NCBI GenBank assembly: GCA_035524095.1
Contig: DATKPK010000262.1
Location: forward strand, 1-5,319
Direction: 5' to 3'
DNA length: 5,319 nt
From: DATJUF01 sp035524095
GTDB taxonomy: Bacteria > Desulfobacterota > Binatia > Binatales > Binataceae
Within the stretch, counting starts at the first letter, position 1. Each line of letters begins with the position of its first letter. Position numbers and translations under genes: made by a program. Shown here in pieces: positions 1 through 5,282 of this stretch. The notes below the pieces were generated by a model. The model saw only the letters and a program-made list of their open reading frames with translations, had not been told where the DNA came from and searched no databases.

Positions 1-688
1 GAAAATCCCAACGGGAATCTTTCTGGTCTACAAGTGCGAAACGAGGTTTCGCATGAGGCGGCAAACCACGAGCGAGATAGCTGACTATTACGTCATTATG
101 AGAGTATCCAACGAAGAGCACCGTGTAAGTTTGAAACAGACCTATGAGAAACCGAGTTGCCCAGCCGTCTGTCAGGTATGCTCGACCGAAGTCTTCATCT
201 GTCAAAACAATGCTATCGTCATCGCGATCTACTGAGCCGTGCAAGTACACCATACCGGTAAACTTTGAACCTAGGGGGAGAGCCGGAGCATAAAAGGTAT
301 CCGGAGCCACGCCGTGGACGCGAGATATCGCCGTTGAGAGGTGCCGATCATAGTTCGTGGTAACGATTCGTATCGGACCGCCGCCAAGGGACAACTGAAC
401 GAGCAGTTCATGCAAATGGTTTGGCTGTGAAGACTTCTCGCCGAGAATCTCTTTCGCCTTGGCGTGAACCTTCGCGCCGGCCTTTGCCCTCCGTCCCAAA
501 TACTGATCTTCAGGGCCGTCGACGTTCCTGTCGTATGTGCTGGCGGTAATCAGGCGCACCAGCCCGTCAAAGGTTGGCAGGCTCGACGGCGCGCCTCGAG
601 AAGCTCCGCTCCCGACAAAGATAACAAGGCGTCCGTCTTTATGTGCGGATATGAGTTCGTCAGGGAAATCTATTGCGCCTAGCCGCAT
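1..688 (-). CDS. SIR2-family NADase-like protein, N-terminal part (runs off window)
   Basis: Reading left from an ATG at 686-688, the minus strand is open for 229 codons to the window edge, so only the N-terminus is present. The translation shows a SIR2 Rossmann core: residues 21-31 (LVIFVGSGASR) form the NAD-binding glycine turn, T-T-N-Y-D lies at 110-114, L-H-G at 149-151 with the candidate catalytic His150, and F-V-G-Y-S-H-N-D at 192-199. Asn112 and His150 are 38 residues apart and match the Asn/His pair required for NAD+ cleavage in characterised defence SIR2 proteins. A protein that starts directly with SIR2 and is still open at residue 229 suggests a larger protein with a C-terminal sensor region, but that region is not seen. 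The start has no clear Shine-Dalgarno; an in-frame GTG at 716-718 would add ten residues and take in the palindrome. The likely role is an anti-phage NAD+-depleting effector, inferred from the family. A metabolic deacylase is less likely because the Cys4 zinc module of classical sirtuins is not visible. Confidence 0.9.
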   Translation of the reverse strand, partial: MRLGAIDFPDELISAHKDGRLVIFVGSGASRGAPSSLPTFDGLVRLITASTYDRNVDGPEDQYLGRRAKAGAKVHAKAKEILGEKSSQPNHLHELLVQLSLGGGPIRIVTTNYDRHLSTAISRVHGVAPDTFYAPALPLGSKFTGMVYLHGSVDRDDDSIVLTDEDFGRAYLTDGWATRFLIGLFQTYTVLFVGYSHNDVIVSYLARGLPPHAKPRFALVDQKDSRWDF

Positions 689-1263
689 ATACGTGATTAT
701 CAGTTTAACTGATATCACCCATGCCAAAAAGTCGCCTTACGAGCTAGGATTGACGTAGACCGAACTGGCGGGGCGGTTCACCGATCGAGGAAAGCCTATT
801 AAGCTTCTCTCGCCTTATATCGTCTGAGTGAGCGAACAGAGACAGGCAGGTTGGAGCGATACGCTTGAGAATTCAAGCATTCTTCGAAGAATCGCATCGC
901 AAGCTGCTGGACGTTCGAGGCACCGAAGACAGCATCACTCTGCAGCATTGGTTCGATGGATTGTCGTTTTGCGAACCGGTTCCAAACATCGACCGAGCGT
1001 TACTTTCGAGCGCTTCGCGGAGTGAGTTGCCATCGAGTCAGGCGTAAACCTGCCTCGTTAAAATACTAAAAAGTGGCTAAGGTCCTCCCGATCAATCGGA
1101 AGCTGTCTCTTGGCTGATAGCCAGCTCCGAACATTCGGCGCACACTTGACCTGACCCCGGATAGGTCATCCGATGATCCGTCTACACAGCGTCTACATTA
1201 ACCGGAATGTGTTGGGACGCAATCGCCGACGCGATGATTTGTCTTTTGTTTTCATAGGCTTAG
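689..1263. other. Gene-poor stretch, probably decayed accessory DNA
   Basis: No convincing gene is found between the SIR2 start and the tRNA-Arg fragment. The longest plausible frame is open on the plus strand from 832 to its stop at 1047, with no ATG and only a TTG at 865. Its translation includes D-S-I-T-L-Q-H-W-F-D-G, faintly like the D-x-I-T-L-x-x-W-F segment seen in some RTX/calcium-binding repeat proteins, but this is too weak to name a gene. Small hairpins occur at 1089-1100 (CCGAT/ATCGG) and near 1113-1125 (TGGCT/AGCCA). A GACCTGACCCCGG-type sequence near 1148 resembles an insertion-sequence end. The rest is featureless. Confidence 0.5.
698..714. promoter_or_regulatory. 17-bp perfect palindrome upstream of the SIR2 gene
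   Basis: The sequence TATCAGTTTAACTGATA is a perfect inverted repeat with 8-bp arms around a single central base. It ends 10 bp before the chosen SIR2 ATG. Size, symmetry and position fit the operator of a dimeric helix-turn-helix repressor. The alternative is a small RNA hairpin in the leader. If translation began at the upstream GTG, the palindrome would be coding. No adjacent regulator gene is visible. The symmetry is observed; the operator role is inferred. Confidence 0.4.
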
Positions 1264-1308
1264 TGGTGCCCCCTGCGGGATTCGAACCCACGGCCCCAGG
1301 ATTAGGAA
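1264..1308 (-). tRNA. 3' fragment of tRNA-Arg (CCT), likely attachment-site scar
   Basis: Read on the minus strand from 1308 to 1264, the sequence matches the 3' part of a tRNA. It has an anticodon loop TTCCTAA (anticodon CCT), the 3' anticodon stem TCCTG, a short variable loop, a T-arm GTGGG-TTCGAAT-CCCGC, the 3' acceptor strand AGGGGGC, discriminator A and encoded CCA. The 5' half is missing. The bases just upstream (AAGC) cannot pair with TCCTG, and no D-arm or GCCCCC 5' acceptor strand is found at the right distance. The break falls at the first base of the anticodon loop, the common limit of identity blocks carried by elements that integrate into tRNA genes with tyrosine recombinases. 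It is therefore read as an att site or its remnant and not as a working tRNA. A complete tRNA-Arg (CCT) is expected at the other element end, outside the window. Confidence 0.72.
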
Positions 1309-1344
1309 GCTTACTCAGCTAGAGGAGACCAGACTTCCTTATCC
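1299..1344. repeat. Imperfect inverted repeat spanning the tRNA-Arg fragment boundary
   Basis: GGATTAGGAAG (1299-1309) and CTTCCTTATCC (1334-1344) are inverted copies with one mismatch, separated by 24 bases. One arm is the anticodon-loop end of the tRNA-Arg fragment; the other lies outside the tRNA homology. An inverted copy of the presumed crossover region could be a recombinase-binding site or a trace of rearrangement. The spacer is longer than the 6-8 bp overlap of a simple core site. Confidence 0.4.
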
Positions 1345-1557
1345 GTTCAGATACGTGCGTACTCGTGTACTTGTTGCGTTCTGGAGCCTGGGCCGATCGC
1401 AGGAATTACCAGAAAGCGTCGTTGAGGCCTACAATGCGCAAAATCCTGGTAATTCTCGCGCCATCGTGCGCAACGATACTCACTCGCGCGGTGACGCCGT
1501 ATTCTACGCGATCTCCTCTCCTTATCTCTTGCGGGCAGGATCCGAACACGGTTGCTC
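1309..1557. other. Non-coding stretch between tRNA-Arg fragment and integrase stop
   Basis: There is no gene here; short frames overlapping it have no recognisable motifs. It contains a perfect 10-bp inverted repeat, GAATTACCAG (1403-1412) with CTGGTAATTC (1446-1455), around 33 bases. Lying between an integrase gene and a tRNA-derived att fragment, it is where arm-type recombinase sites would be expected in a lambda-like int-att layout. It is not a good terminator for the integrase, since no T-run follows the repeat on the minus strand. Confidence 0.45.
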
Positions 1558-2703
1558 TTAGGGCTCTTGATCGACGACAGACGCGCCGACCGCGCCGCTG
1601 CAAGCAGATGCTGGGACCGCCCGCAGTTTTGCGGCGATGTTCTCGGGTCTCAAATGCGTGTAACGTCGCAGCATAGTCCACGTCTTGTGTCCCGTAATCG
1701 CCGCCACTTCCTCAATGGTCAGGCTCCTCTCAAACAGACGAGACGTAGCTTCGTGACGCAAATCGTGAAGTCTGAGATCCTTAAGTCCGGCACGTCGGAT
1801 CGCCCGCGCAACCGCTCGCGACCAGCTCCTAGGATCACGCTGCGACCATAGTGGCCCTTCGGCAGATCCTCCTGACTTTTCTTTGACAGATCGGAGTAAC
1901 GCAACTACCTCCGGTGTGAGCGCGATACTCCGCGGCTCGCCGGCTTTCGTCTCCCGCAAATGAGCCACGCCGCGATCAAGGTCCATATCCTGCCACCTAA
2001 GCCTCAATTGCTCGCCGCGTCGCATCGCGTTCTGTACCGACAACAGGATGAACGTTCGCAACTCCTGATCTTTGCGACAGGCTCTAAGCAAACGCTCAAG
2101 CTCACCAGCCTCCAGACGTCGATCTCGCGGACGCGGGCGTCTTGGCTTTCGGACAGAACGGACTGGATTGTGAAGTTCCAATCCCCAGTCCTTTATGGCG
2201 GTCTCGAAGATGGCTTGCAGCAGTGTGACCTCCGACAAGATCGTTTGTGCGCTGACTGGCGCTACCGCTCTCTCTTTTACGTTTACATGCTCCTTACCCT
2301 CTCTGCGCGGAGGTCTCGATTTCCCGTTCTGACGATCTTGAATATACGCCGCGACTTCCCAAGCGCGAATTTCGTTCAATCTCTTGTTCCCCAAGGCATC
2401 ACGTCGCCACGCATCCAAACGGTATTTCTCCTGCTCGTAACCCTTCTTTCTCCGTGAAACTTCAACCTCATACCGATCGATTGCTTCAGCCAGAGTCAGC
2501 GTAGTCGCGTCAGGATTCTGTCCACGCCGAATAAGGCGCTCTTGTTGAGCGATCCAAGCGTCTGCATCAGCCTTGAGATCGAACGTCTGCGACATCATTC
2601 GGCCTTGCATGCGCACCACCGCGCGCCATCGGAAAACTGGTTTACCGCGGTCCCTGAGTACCTCGCCGTTCTTCACTCTTGCGCGCTTCTCAATCGTTCC
2701 CAT
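1558..2703 (-). CDS. int: Tyrosine recombinase / phage-type integrase
   Basis: A 381-residue protein of normal length for a tRNA-targeting integrase, catalysing DNA strand exchange between att sites through a phosphotyrosine intermediate. Residues 1-65 resemble an arm-binding domain, about 68-180 a helical core-binding domain, and about 195-355 the catalytic domain. All active-site residues are present: Arg228 (N-A-M-R-R-G-E), Lys253 in the beta-hairpin, His313 and Arg316 (H-D-L-R-H), His339 (T-G-H-K) and the nucleophile Tyr348 (R-R-Y-T-H-L), so the enzyme looks functional. The start at 2703 is supported by AAGGAG (2712-2717) eight bases upstream. The gene starts 145 bp from the 3' end of tRNA-Glu and ends 249 bp from the tRNA-Arg fragment, so either could be its target. 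No excisionase gene is seen. The recombinase call is very secure; the exact element type (phage, ICE or genomic island) is not determined. Confidence 0.96.
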   Translation of the reverse strand: MGTIEKRARVKNGEVLRDRGKPVFRWRAVVRMQGRMMSQTFDLKADADAWIAQQERLIRRGQNPDATTLTLAEAIDRYEVEVSRRKKGYEQEKYRLDAWRRDALGNKRLNEIRAWEVAAYIQDRQNGKSRPPRREGKEHVNVKERAVAPVSAQTILSEVTLLQAIFETAIKDWGLELHNPVRSVRKPRRPRPRDRRLEAGELERLLRACRKDQELRTFILLSVQNAMRRGEQLRLRWQDMDLDRGVAHLRETKAGEPRSIALTPEVVALLRSVKEKSGGSAEGPLWSQRDPRSWSRAVARAIRRAGLKDLRLHDLRHEATSRLFERSLTIEEVAAITGHKTWTMLRRYTHLRPENIAAKLRAVPASACSGAVGASVVDQEP

Positions 2704-2711
2704 TTTGCTAG

Positions 2712-2717
2712 CTCCTT
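2712..2717 (-). promoter_or_regulatory. Ribosome binding site of the integrase
   Basis: AAGGAG on the minus strand lies eight bases before the ATG at 2701-2703. It fixes the start of the integrase and supports intact translation initiation in this otherwise gene-poor region. Confidence 0.8.
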
Positions 2718-2755
2718 GGCCGCAGAAGGTCCGTTCAGAAGAAGGCCGCCAAGAC

Positions 2756-2808
2756 TGCCCCAGATTTGCCCCAAGAACCTAAATCATTCATGGACATTGT
2801 AGGGCAAA
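2756..2808. repeat. TGCCCCA direct repeats plus inverted copy, possible integrase arm or excisionase sites
   Basis: TGCCCCA occurs at 2756-2762 and 2767-2773, an 11-bp period that puts both copies on one face of the helix. TTTGCCC (2765-2771) has an inverted partner GGGCAAA at 2802-2808. The cluster sits between the integrase start and tRNA-Glu. Phased short repeats at this place are typical of arm-type integrase or excisionase binding sites, or of operators controlling int. The repeats are observed; the role is inferred. Confidence 0.45.
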
Positions 2809-2848
2809 ACCAAGGAATAAACCATAAATATATAAGGGTTTTTGTCTA

Positions 2849-2926
2849 TGGTGTCCCCGACGGGATTTGAACCCGTGTTACCGACGTGAAAGGCCGGTGT
2901 CCTAGGCCGAGCTAGACGACGGGGAC
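2849..2926 (-). tRNA. tRNA-Glu (TTC)
   Basis: A complete cloverleaf on the minus strand: 5' acceptor GTCCCCG (2926-2920) pairs with 3' acceptor CGGGGAC (2859-2853), followed by discriminator A and encoded CCA (2851-2849). The anticodon loop reads CTTTCAC with anticodon TTC at 2890-2888, flanked by the stem ACCGG/TCGGT containing one wobble-type pair. The T-loop is TTCAAAT, with T-stem ACGGG/CCCGT. It is intact and probably functional. Its 3' end faces the integrase gene, the usual geometry when an element sits at the 3' end of a tRNA gene. An ACCATA/TATGGT inverted repeat (2821-2826 and 2847-2852) includes the CCA end. Confidence 0.95.
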
Positions 2927-3127
2927 GCGACCGAAAGAAGCCACCTGATGGGCGGGCATTCGAAGGTACCAGAGGCCGGAGAAGCTGGGCAAGCGGGCTG
3001 CCGGTTACAATCGGACATGGCCCAGTAACGATGCCATTAATGATACCGGGAGCCGTCGAAATAAAAACCCAAAGCTCTCGGAGTTATTCGGAGCATCGCG
3101 CCTTAGAATGGCGAAATTATGCAAGGC

Positions 3128-3970
3128 TCAATTCTGGAACCGGATCTGGCCGATGATATCCCTCACGCTGGCCTTACCGTTGGCGGCCAGGAGTTCGTCG
3201 AGTTCACGATCAATCCGCTCTAACGCACCAGCACCTTCCTTAATCAACGCCGAACCAACTTGCAGGCCAGTTGCGCCTGTCAGGTGAGCGATGTAGGCGT
3301 CCCGCCCTCCATTGATGCCCCCGACTGCAACGATATCGAGCAGACCCTCGCTCTCCTTGTAGAACGCATGAACTTGCGAGAGCGTCCGCGCGGGACCATC
3401 CGCCGCCGCTGTTCCGAGGTCAGCTTTGAGGTCCTTCGGCAGGTCGTTAGCGCATACCGCAATTCGCACTTGTAATAACTTGAAGAGGTCGGCGACCGCA
3501 CGCGGTTCCATCGCGAGCCTGGGCGGGACCTTGACCGCCAACACTGCGCCGACTTCGCCGCGTACCCGGCCGACGAGCGCCTTGAGGCGGTCGAACGTAG
3601 CGAACGGCGCGACGGAATTCTGCACGTAATCGTCGGCGAGATTGAGTTCGATGATTTTGACTCCGGCGCGGTCGAGTTCGGTCGCGACCTGGATAATTTC
3701 CTCGTCGGTCTTGCCGACCACGCTGCCTATGACCGGCTTGCCGCTGGCGCTGAGTTCGCGCGCGAGAGCGGTAAAGTGCGCGACGCCACGATTCTTCAGG
3801 TTGTCAGGTGTCTCCAAGCCGGCGATATTGCACGATTTGAAGACGATGGCGCCGCGGTGGCGCCCACTCAATTCGAGAATCTCGTCTTTTTCCGCCGAAT
3901 GCGGTCCCGAAGCGTTCATCACGGTGGAAGCCAGCGGCACTCCGCCCAGTTCAATCGATGTCCGTTGCAT
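3128..3970 (-). CDS. Dihydroorotate-dehydrogenase-like FMN oxidoreductase with altered active site
   Basis: A 280-residue TIM-barrel flavoprotein of the class 1 dihydroorotate dehydrogenase type, close to the usual class 1 length (about 300-310). Family marks in order: N-A-S-G at 19-22, F-K-S at 44-46, I-E-L-N-L at 107-111, V-K-V-P-P at 146-150, N175, the phosphate-binding V-G-G-I at 216-219, and G-L-Q-V-G-S-A-L at 235-242. It departs from true PyrD in two places. The G-N-P-x-P-R loop is absent. The N-L-S-C-P-N motif carrying the catalytic base reads N-L-A-D-D-Y, placing Asp113 where class 1 enzymes have Cys. FMN binding is therefore likely, but dihydroorotate oxidation in pyrimidine synthesis is doubtful and the substrate is unknown. 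The protein is cytosolic, with no membrane segment. The start at 3970 has AGGAAG (3977-3982) six bases upstream. It is divergent from the JAB protease gene, with a 118-bp gap. Confidence 0.88.
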   Translation of the reverse strand: MQRTSIELGGVPLASTVMNASGPHSAEKDEILELSGRHRGAIVFKSCNIAGLETPDNLKNRGVAHFTALARELSASGKPVIGSVVGKTDEEIIQVATELDRAGVKIIELNLADDYVQNSVAPFATFDRLKALVGRVRGEVGAVLAVKVPPRLAMEPRAVADLFKLLQVRIAVCANDLPKDLKADLGTAAADGPARTLSQVHAFYKESEGLLDIVAVGGINGGRDAYIAHLTGATGLQVGSALIKEGAGALERIDRELDELLAANGKASVRDIIGQIRFQN

Positions 3971-4088
3971 GACGTACTTCCTACAGCGACCGGGCGGTGA
4001 TGGGCAAGCGCGCCGAGGGGTATCCTCGTGCTATTGAAATGATCGGCGCCACTGCTTACCGATTGCGCCGAAGGGAACGCTGGACTCG
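3971..4088. promoter_or_regulatory. Shared divergent promoter region between flavoprotein and protease genes
   Basis: This 118-bp gap must hold the start signals for the two divergent genes. A good Shine-Dalgarno (AGGAAG on the minus strand, 3977-3982) serves the flavoprotein. The protease has only AAGGGA at 4071-4076, twelve bases before its ATG, which predicts weaker initiation. No confident -35/-10 pair or operator was found. Confidence 0.35.
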
Positions 4089-4571
4089 ATGAACGACCCG
4101 AAGCTGACACGCGCTGTTTTCGACGCGATAATCGCTCGAGCGGAGCGTGATTTTCCGGATGAGACCTGCGGCTTTATTATCGGTGCTCAAGCCGGGCAAG
4201 AGATCACCCAGGAAGTGCGGCCAATAACGAATATTCAAAACGCCAAGCATGCGGAGGATCCGGAAAAGTTCGCGCGCGACGCGCGCACCGCATTTCTGAT
4301 GGATCCGAAGGAGCACCTGGCTGTGCTCAACGAGGTTGATCGTCGCAAGCTCGAATTGATCGCGGTCTATCATTCTCATCCTGACCACGAAGCCTATTTT
4401 TCGGCGACCGATCGCGCGCAGGCCTGTCTATTCGATCCTCAGGAACCGGACTATCCGGACACCTTCCATGTTGTGTTGTCCGTGCGGGGTGGCAGATTTG
4501 TACGGGCGGCCGCGTTCGTTTGGGACCTGGCGGTAAAGGATTTCGCCGAGCGCGAACTCAAAGTGATTTGA
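4089..4571 (+). CDS. JAB/JAMM (M67-type) zinc metalloprotease
   Basis: A 160-residue single-domain Mov34/MPN/PAD-1 protein, the usual size for free-standing bacterial JAB proteases. The complete JAMM zinc site is visible: Glu25 in D-E-T-C-G-F, then His95-Ser-His97-Pro, seven residues from His97 to Ser105, and Asp108, i.e. the E...HSH-x7-S-x2-D signature. It should be an active Zn2+ isopeptidase or peptidase. Characterised bacterial relatives (Mycobacterium Mec, acting on CysO) cut ubiquitin-like sulfur-carrier proteins of the ThiS/MoaD type in cysteine or cofactor synthesis; no such carrier or E1-like partner is in the window, so the substrate is not known. No signal peptide is seen, so it is cytosolic. 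Its ATG has only a weak, distant AAGGGA. It is convergent with the GFA gene. Confidence 0.93.
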   Translation: MNDPKLTRAVFDAIIARAERDFPDETCGFIIGAQAGQEITQEVRPITNIQNAKHAEDPEKFARDARTAFLMDPKEHLAVLNEVDRRKLELIAVYHSHPDHEAYFSATDRAQACLFDPQEPDYPDTFHVVLSVRGGRFVRAAAFVWDLAVKDFAERELKVI

Positions 4572-4656
4572 CGGAGGAGGTGAAAGTCTGACCGAGTCGA
4601 AGTACCTTGCAAAGATAGAAGCGATGAGCAGCCACCCGACTGCTCACCGCCGCTAA
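4572..4656 (+). other. Strong Shine-Dalgarno after the protease with a very short non-ATG frame
   Basis: GGAGGAGGTG (4573-4582) just after the protease stop is a near-perfect ribosome-binding sequence. The nearest GTG (4580-4582) opens only a three-codon frame. A CTG at 4588-4590 opens a 22-codon frame ending at TAA 4654-4656 (starting L-T-E-S-K-Y-L-A-K). This may be a real leader peptide, or the start of a former second operon gene lost by deletion or frame decay. It is not called as a gene. Confidence 0.25.
4625..4646 (+). terminator. Hairpin between convergent protease and GFA genes
   Basis: TGAGCAG (4625-4631) and CTGCTCA (4640-4646) form a perfect 7-bp stem with an 8-base loop in the convergent gap. 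There is no T-run on either side, so it may be a weak or factor-assisted terminator or an mRNA-end stabiliser for either gene. Confidence 0.35.
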
Positions 4657-4692
4657 TCCTGGCGATGGGCGATTGGACGAGTCAGCTGATGA

Positions 4693-5097
4693 TTACCCAG
4701 GGAGCCGTTCGAACGAAGGCATTCCTTGAGGGATTTGATGGTAGGGCTGCTTGTCGACAGTATAAATCGCCATCTCAGGACCGCTAAACAGGCTTGGATC
4801 GTCGAGCGTCCCGACCTTAATAACAACGGCGGGAAATCCTTGCGGCAGGGTCGTGACGTGAGTGCCGCATTCTCCGCAAAACTCGCGCGTGACCGGCCGT
4901 TCGAGATCAGTTCGCGTGAACTTCTTCGGCGTACCCTTAGTGTACTTGAATCCGGCTTTCGGCATCGCGACGAAGACGTTCGGCGCTCCGCCAGTGATGT
5001 ATTGGCATTCGCGGCAATGGCATTGGGCTTTCATCACCGGGTCTCCCTCGGCGACGTAGCGCAGCGCTTTACAATAGCAACCGCCTTCGAGTTTCAT
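4693..5097 (-). CDS. GFA/CENP-V family zinc-binding protein
   Basis: A 134-residue protein of the GFA family (Mss4-like fold), typical length 120-150. The zinc ligands are all present: Cys7-x-Cys9 (G-G-C-Y-C), Cys26-x-Cys28-x2-Cys31 (Q-C-H-C-R-E-C), and Cys74-x2-Cys77 (F-C-G-E-C-G-T-H). The family was named for glutathione-dependent formaldehyde activation, but most members have no proven reaction and that activity is disputed, so no substrate is assigned. The ATG at 5095-5097 is chosen over an upstream ATG at 5193 because the conserved M-x-L-x-G-G-C-x-C start follows it and GGAGG lies five bases before it; the extra 32 residues show no family features. The protein is cytosolic, with no signal peptide. 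It is convergent with the protease gene and has its own upstream promoter region. Confidence 0.93.
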   Translation of the reverse strand: MKLEGGCYCKALRYVAEGDPVMKAQCHCRECQYITGGAPNVFVAMPKAGFKYTKGTPKKFTRTDLERPVTREFCGECGTHVTTLPQGFPAVVIKVGTLDDPSLFSGPEMAIYTVDKQPYHQIPQGMPSFERLPG

Positions 5098-5199
5098 GGA
5101 GTCCTCCCACTTGGCCCCGTCAATGTGATTAGTCGGTCTGGGCCAGGAAGCCAAGAAGCTAGCGCAAGTAGCTGTCAGGGTACCACTGGGCAAGTCATC

Positions 5200-5209
5200 A
5201 TGACGTCAT
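5200..5209. promoter_or_regulatory. ATGACGTCAT palindrome in the GFA leader
   Basis: A perfect 10-bp palindrome lies in the predicted GFA leader, about 40 bases after the predicted start point. It could be a second regulator site, but 10-bp palindromes arise by chance and support is low. Confidence 0.2.
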
Positions 5210-5235
5210 CGGTGGCTTGTCCGTCAAGGGGATAC

Positions 5236-5253
5236 TTACCCTAATTTGGGTAA
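5236..5253. promoter_or_regulatory. Operator-like inverted repeat at the GFA transcription start
   Basis: TTACCC (5236-5241) and GGGTAA (5248-5253) are perfect inverted arms around six bases, giving an 18-bp symmetric site. It begins two bases after the predicted -10 box and covers the predicted start point, the classical place for a repressor. The regulator is not in the window. Confidence 0.45.
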
Positions 5254-5254
5254 T

Positions 5255-5282
5255 AATATACTTGACTGGACTCACCTGTTAA
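5255..5282 (-). promoter_or_regulatory. Likely sigma-70 promoter for the GFA gene
   Basis: On the minus strand, a -35 box TTAACA (5282-5277, five of six to consensus) is followed after 16 bases by a -10 box TATATT (5260-5255, five of six). The start point would fall near 5248, leaving an untranslated leader of about 150 bases before the GFA ATG. The match is good but unproven. Confidence 0.5.

Noticed and set aside
53..758. Short plus-strand frames in the first 760 bases
   Set aside because: They are antisense to the SIR2 gene, which is open over the whole 688 bases and has clear motifs.
1528..1556. T-arm-like sequence (GTGTTCGGATCC on the minus strand) just after the integrase stop
   Set aside because: The stem has mismatches and there is no acceptor strand or CCA in register, so it is probably chance and not a second tRNA scar.
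1406..1681. Open frame of 91 codons on the minus strand overlapping the integrase C-terminus
   Set aside because: It is arginine-rich with no motif and overlaps the well-supported integrase in another frame, so it is a shadow.
1960..2457. Open frame of 165 codons on the plus strand
   Set aside because: It lies wholly antisense within the integrase gene and has no recognisable domain.
3061..3094. Possible terminator after the flavoprotein gene: GCTC/GAGC stem followed by a T-rich run on the minus strand
   Set aside because: Only four base pairs with a long unpaired interior, which is too weak to call.
3642..4037. Open frame of 131 codons on the plus strand
   Set aside because: It is antisense to the flavoprotein gene, whose frame carries the family motifs.
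4726..5244. Open frame of 172 codons on the plus strand
   Set aside because: It is antisense to the GFA gene, whose frame carries all the zinc-binding cysteines.
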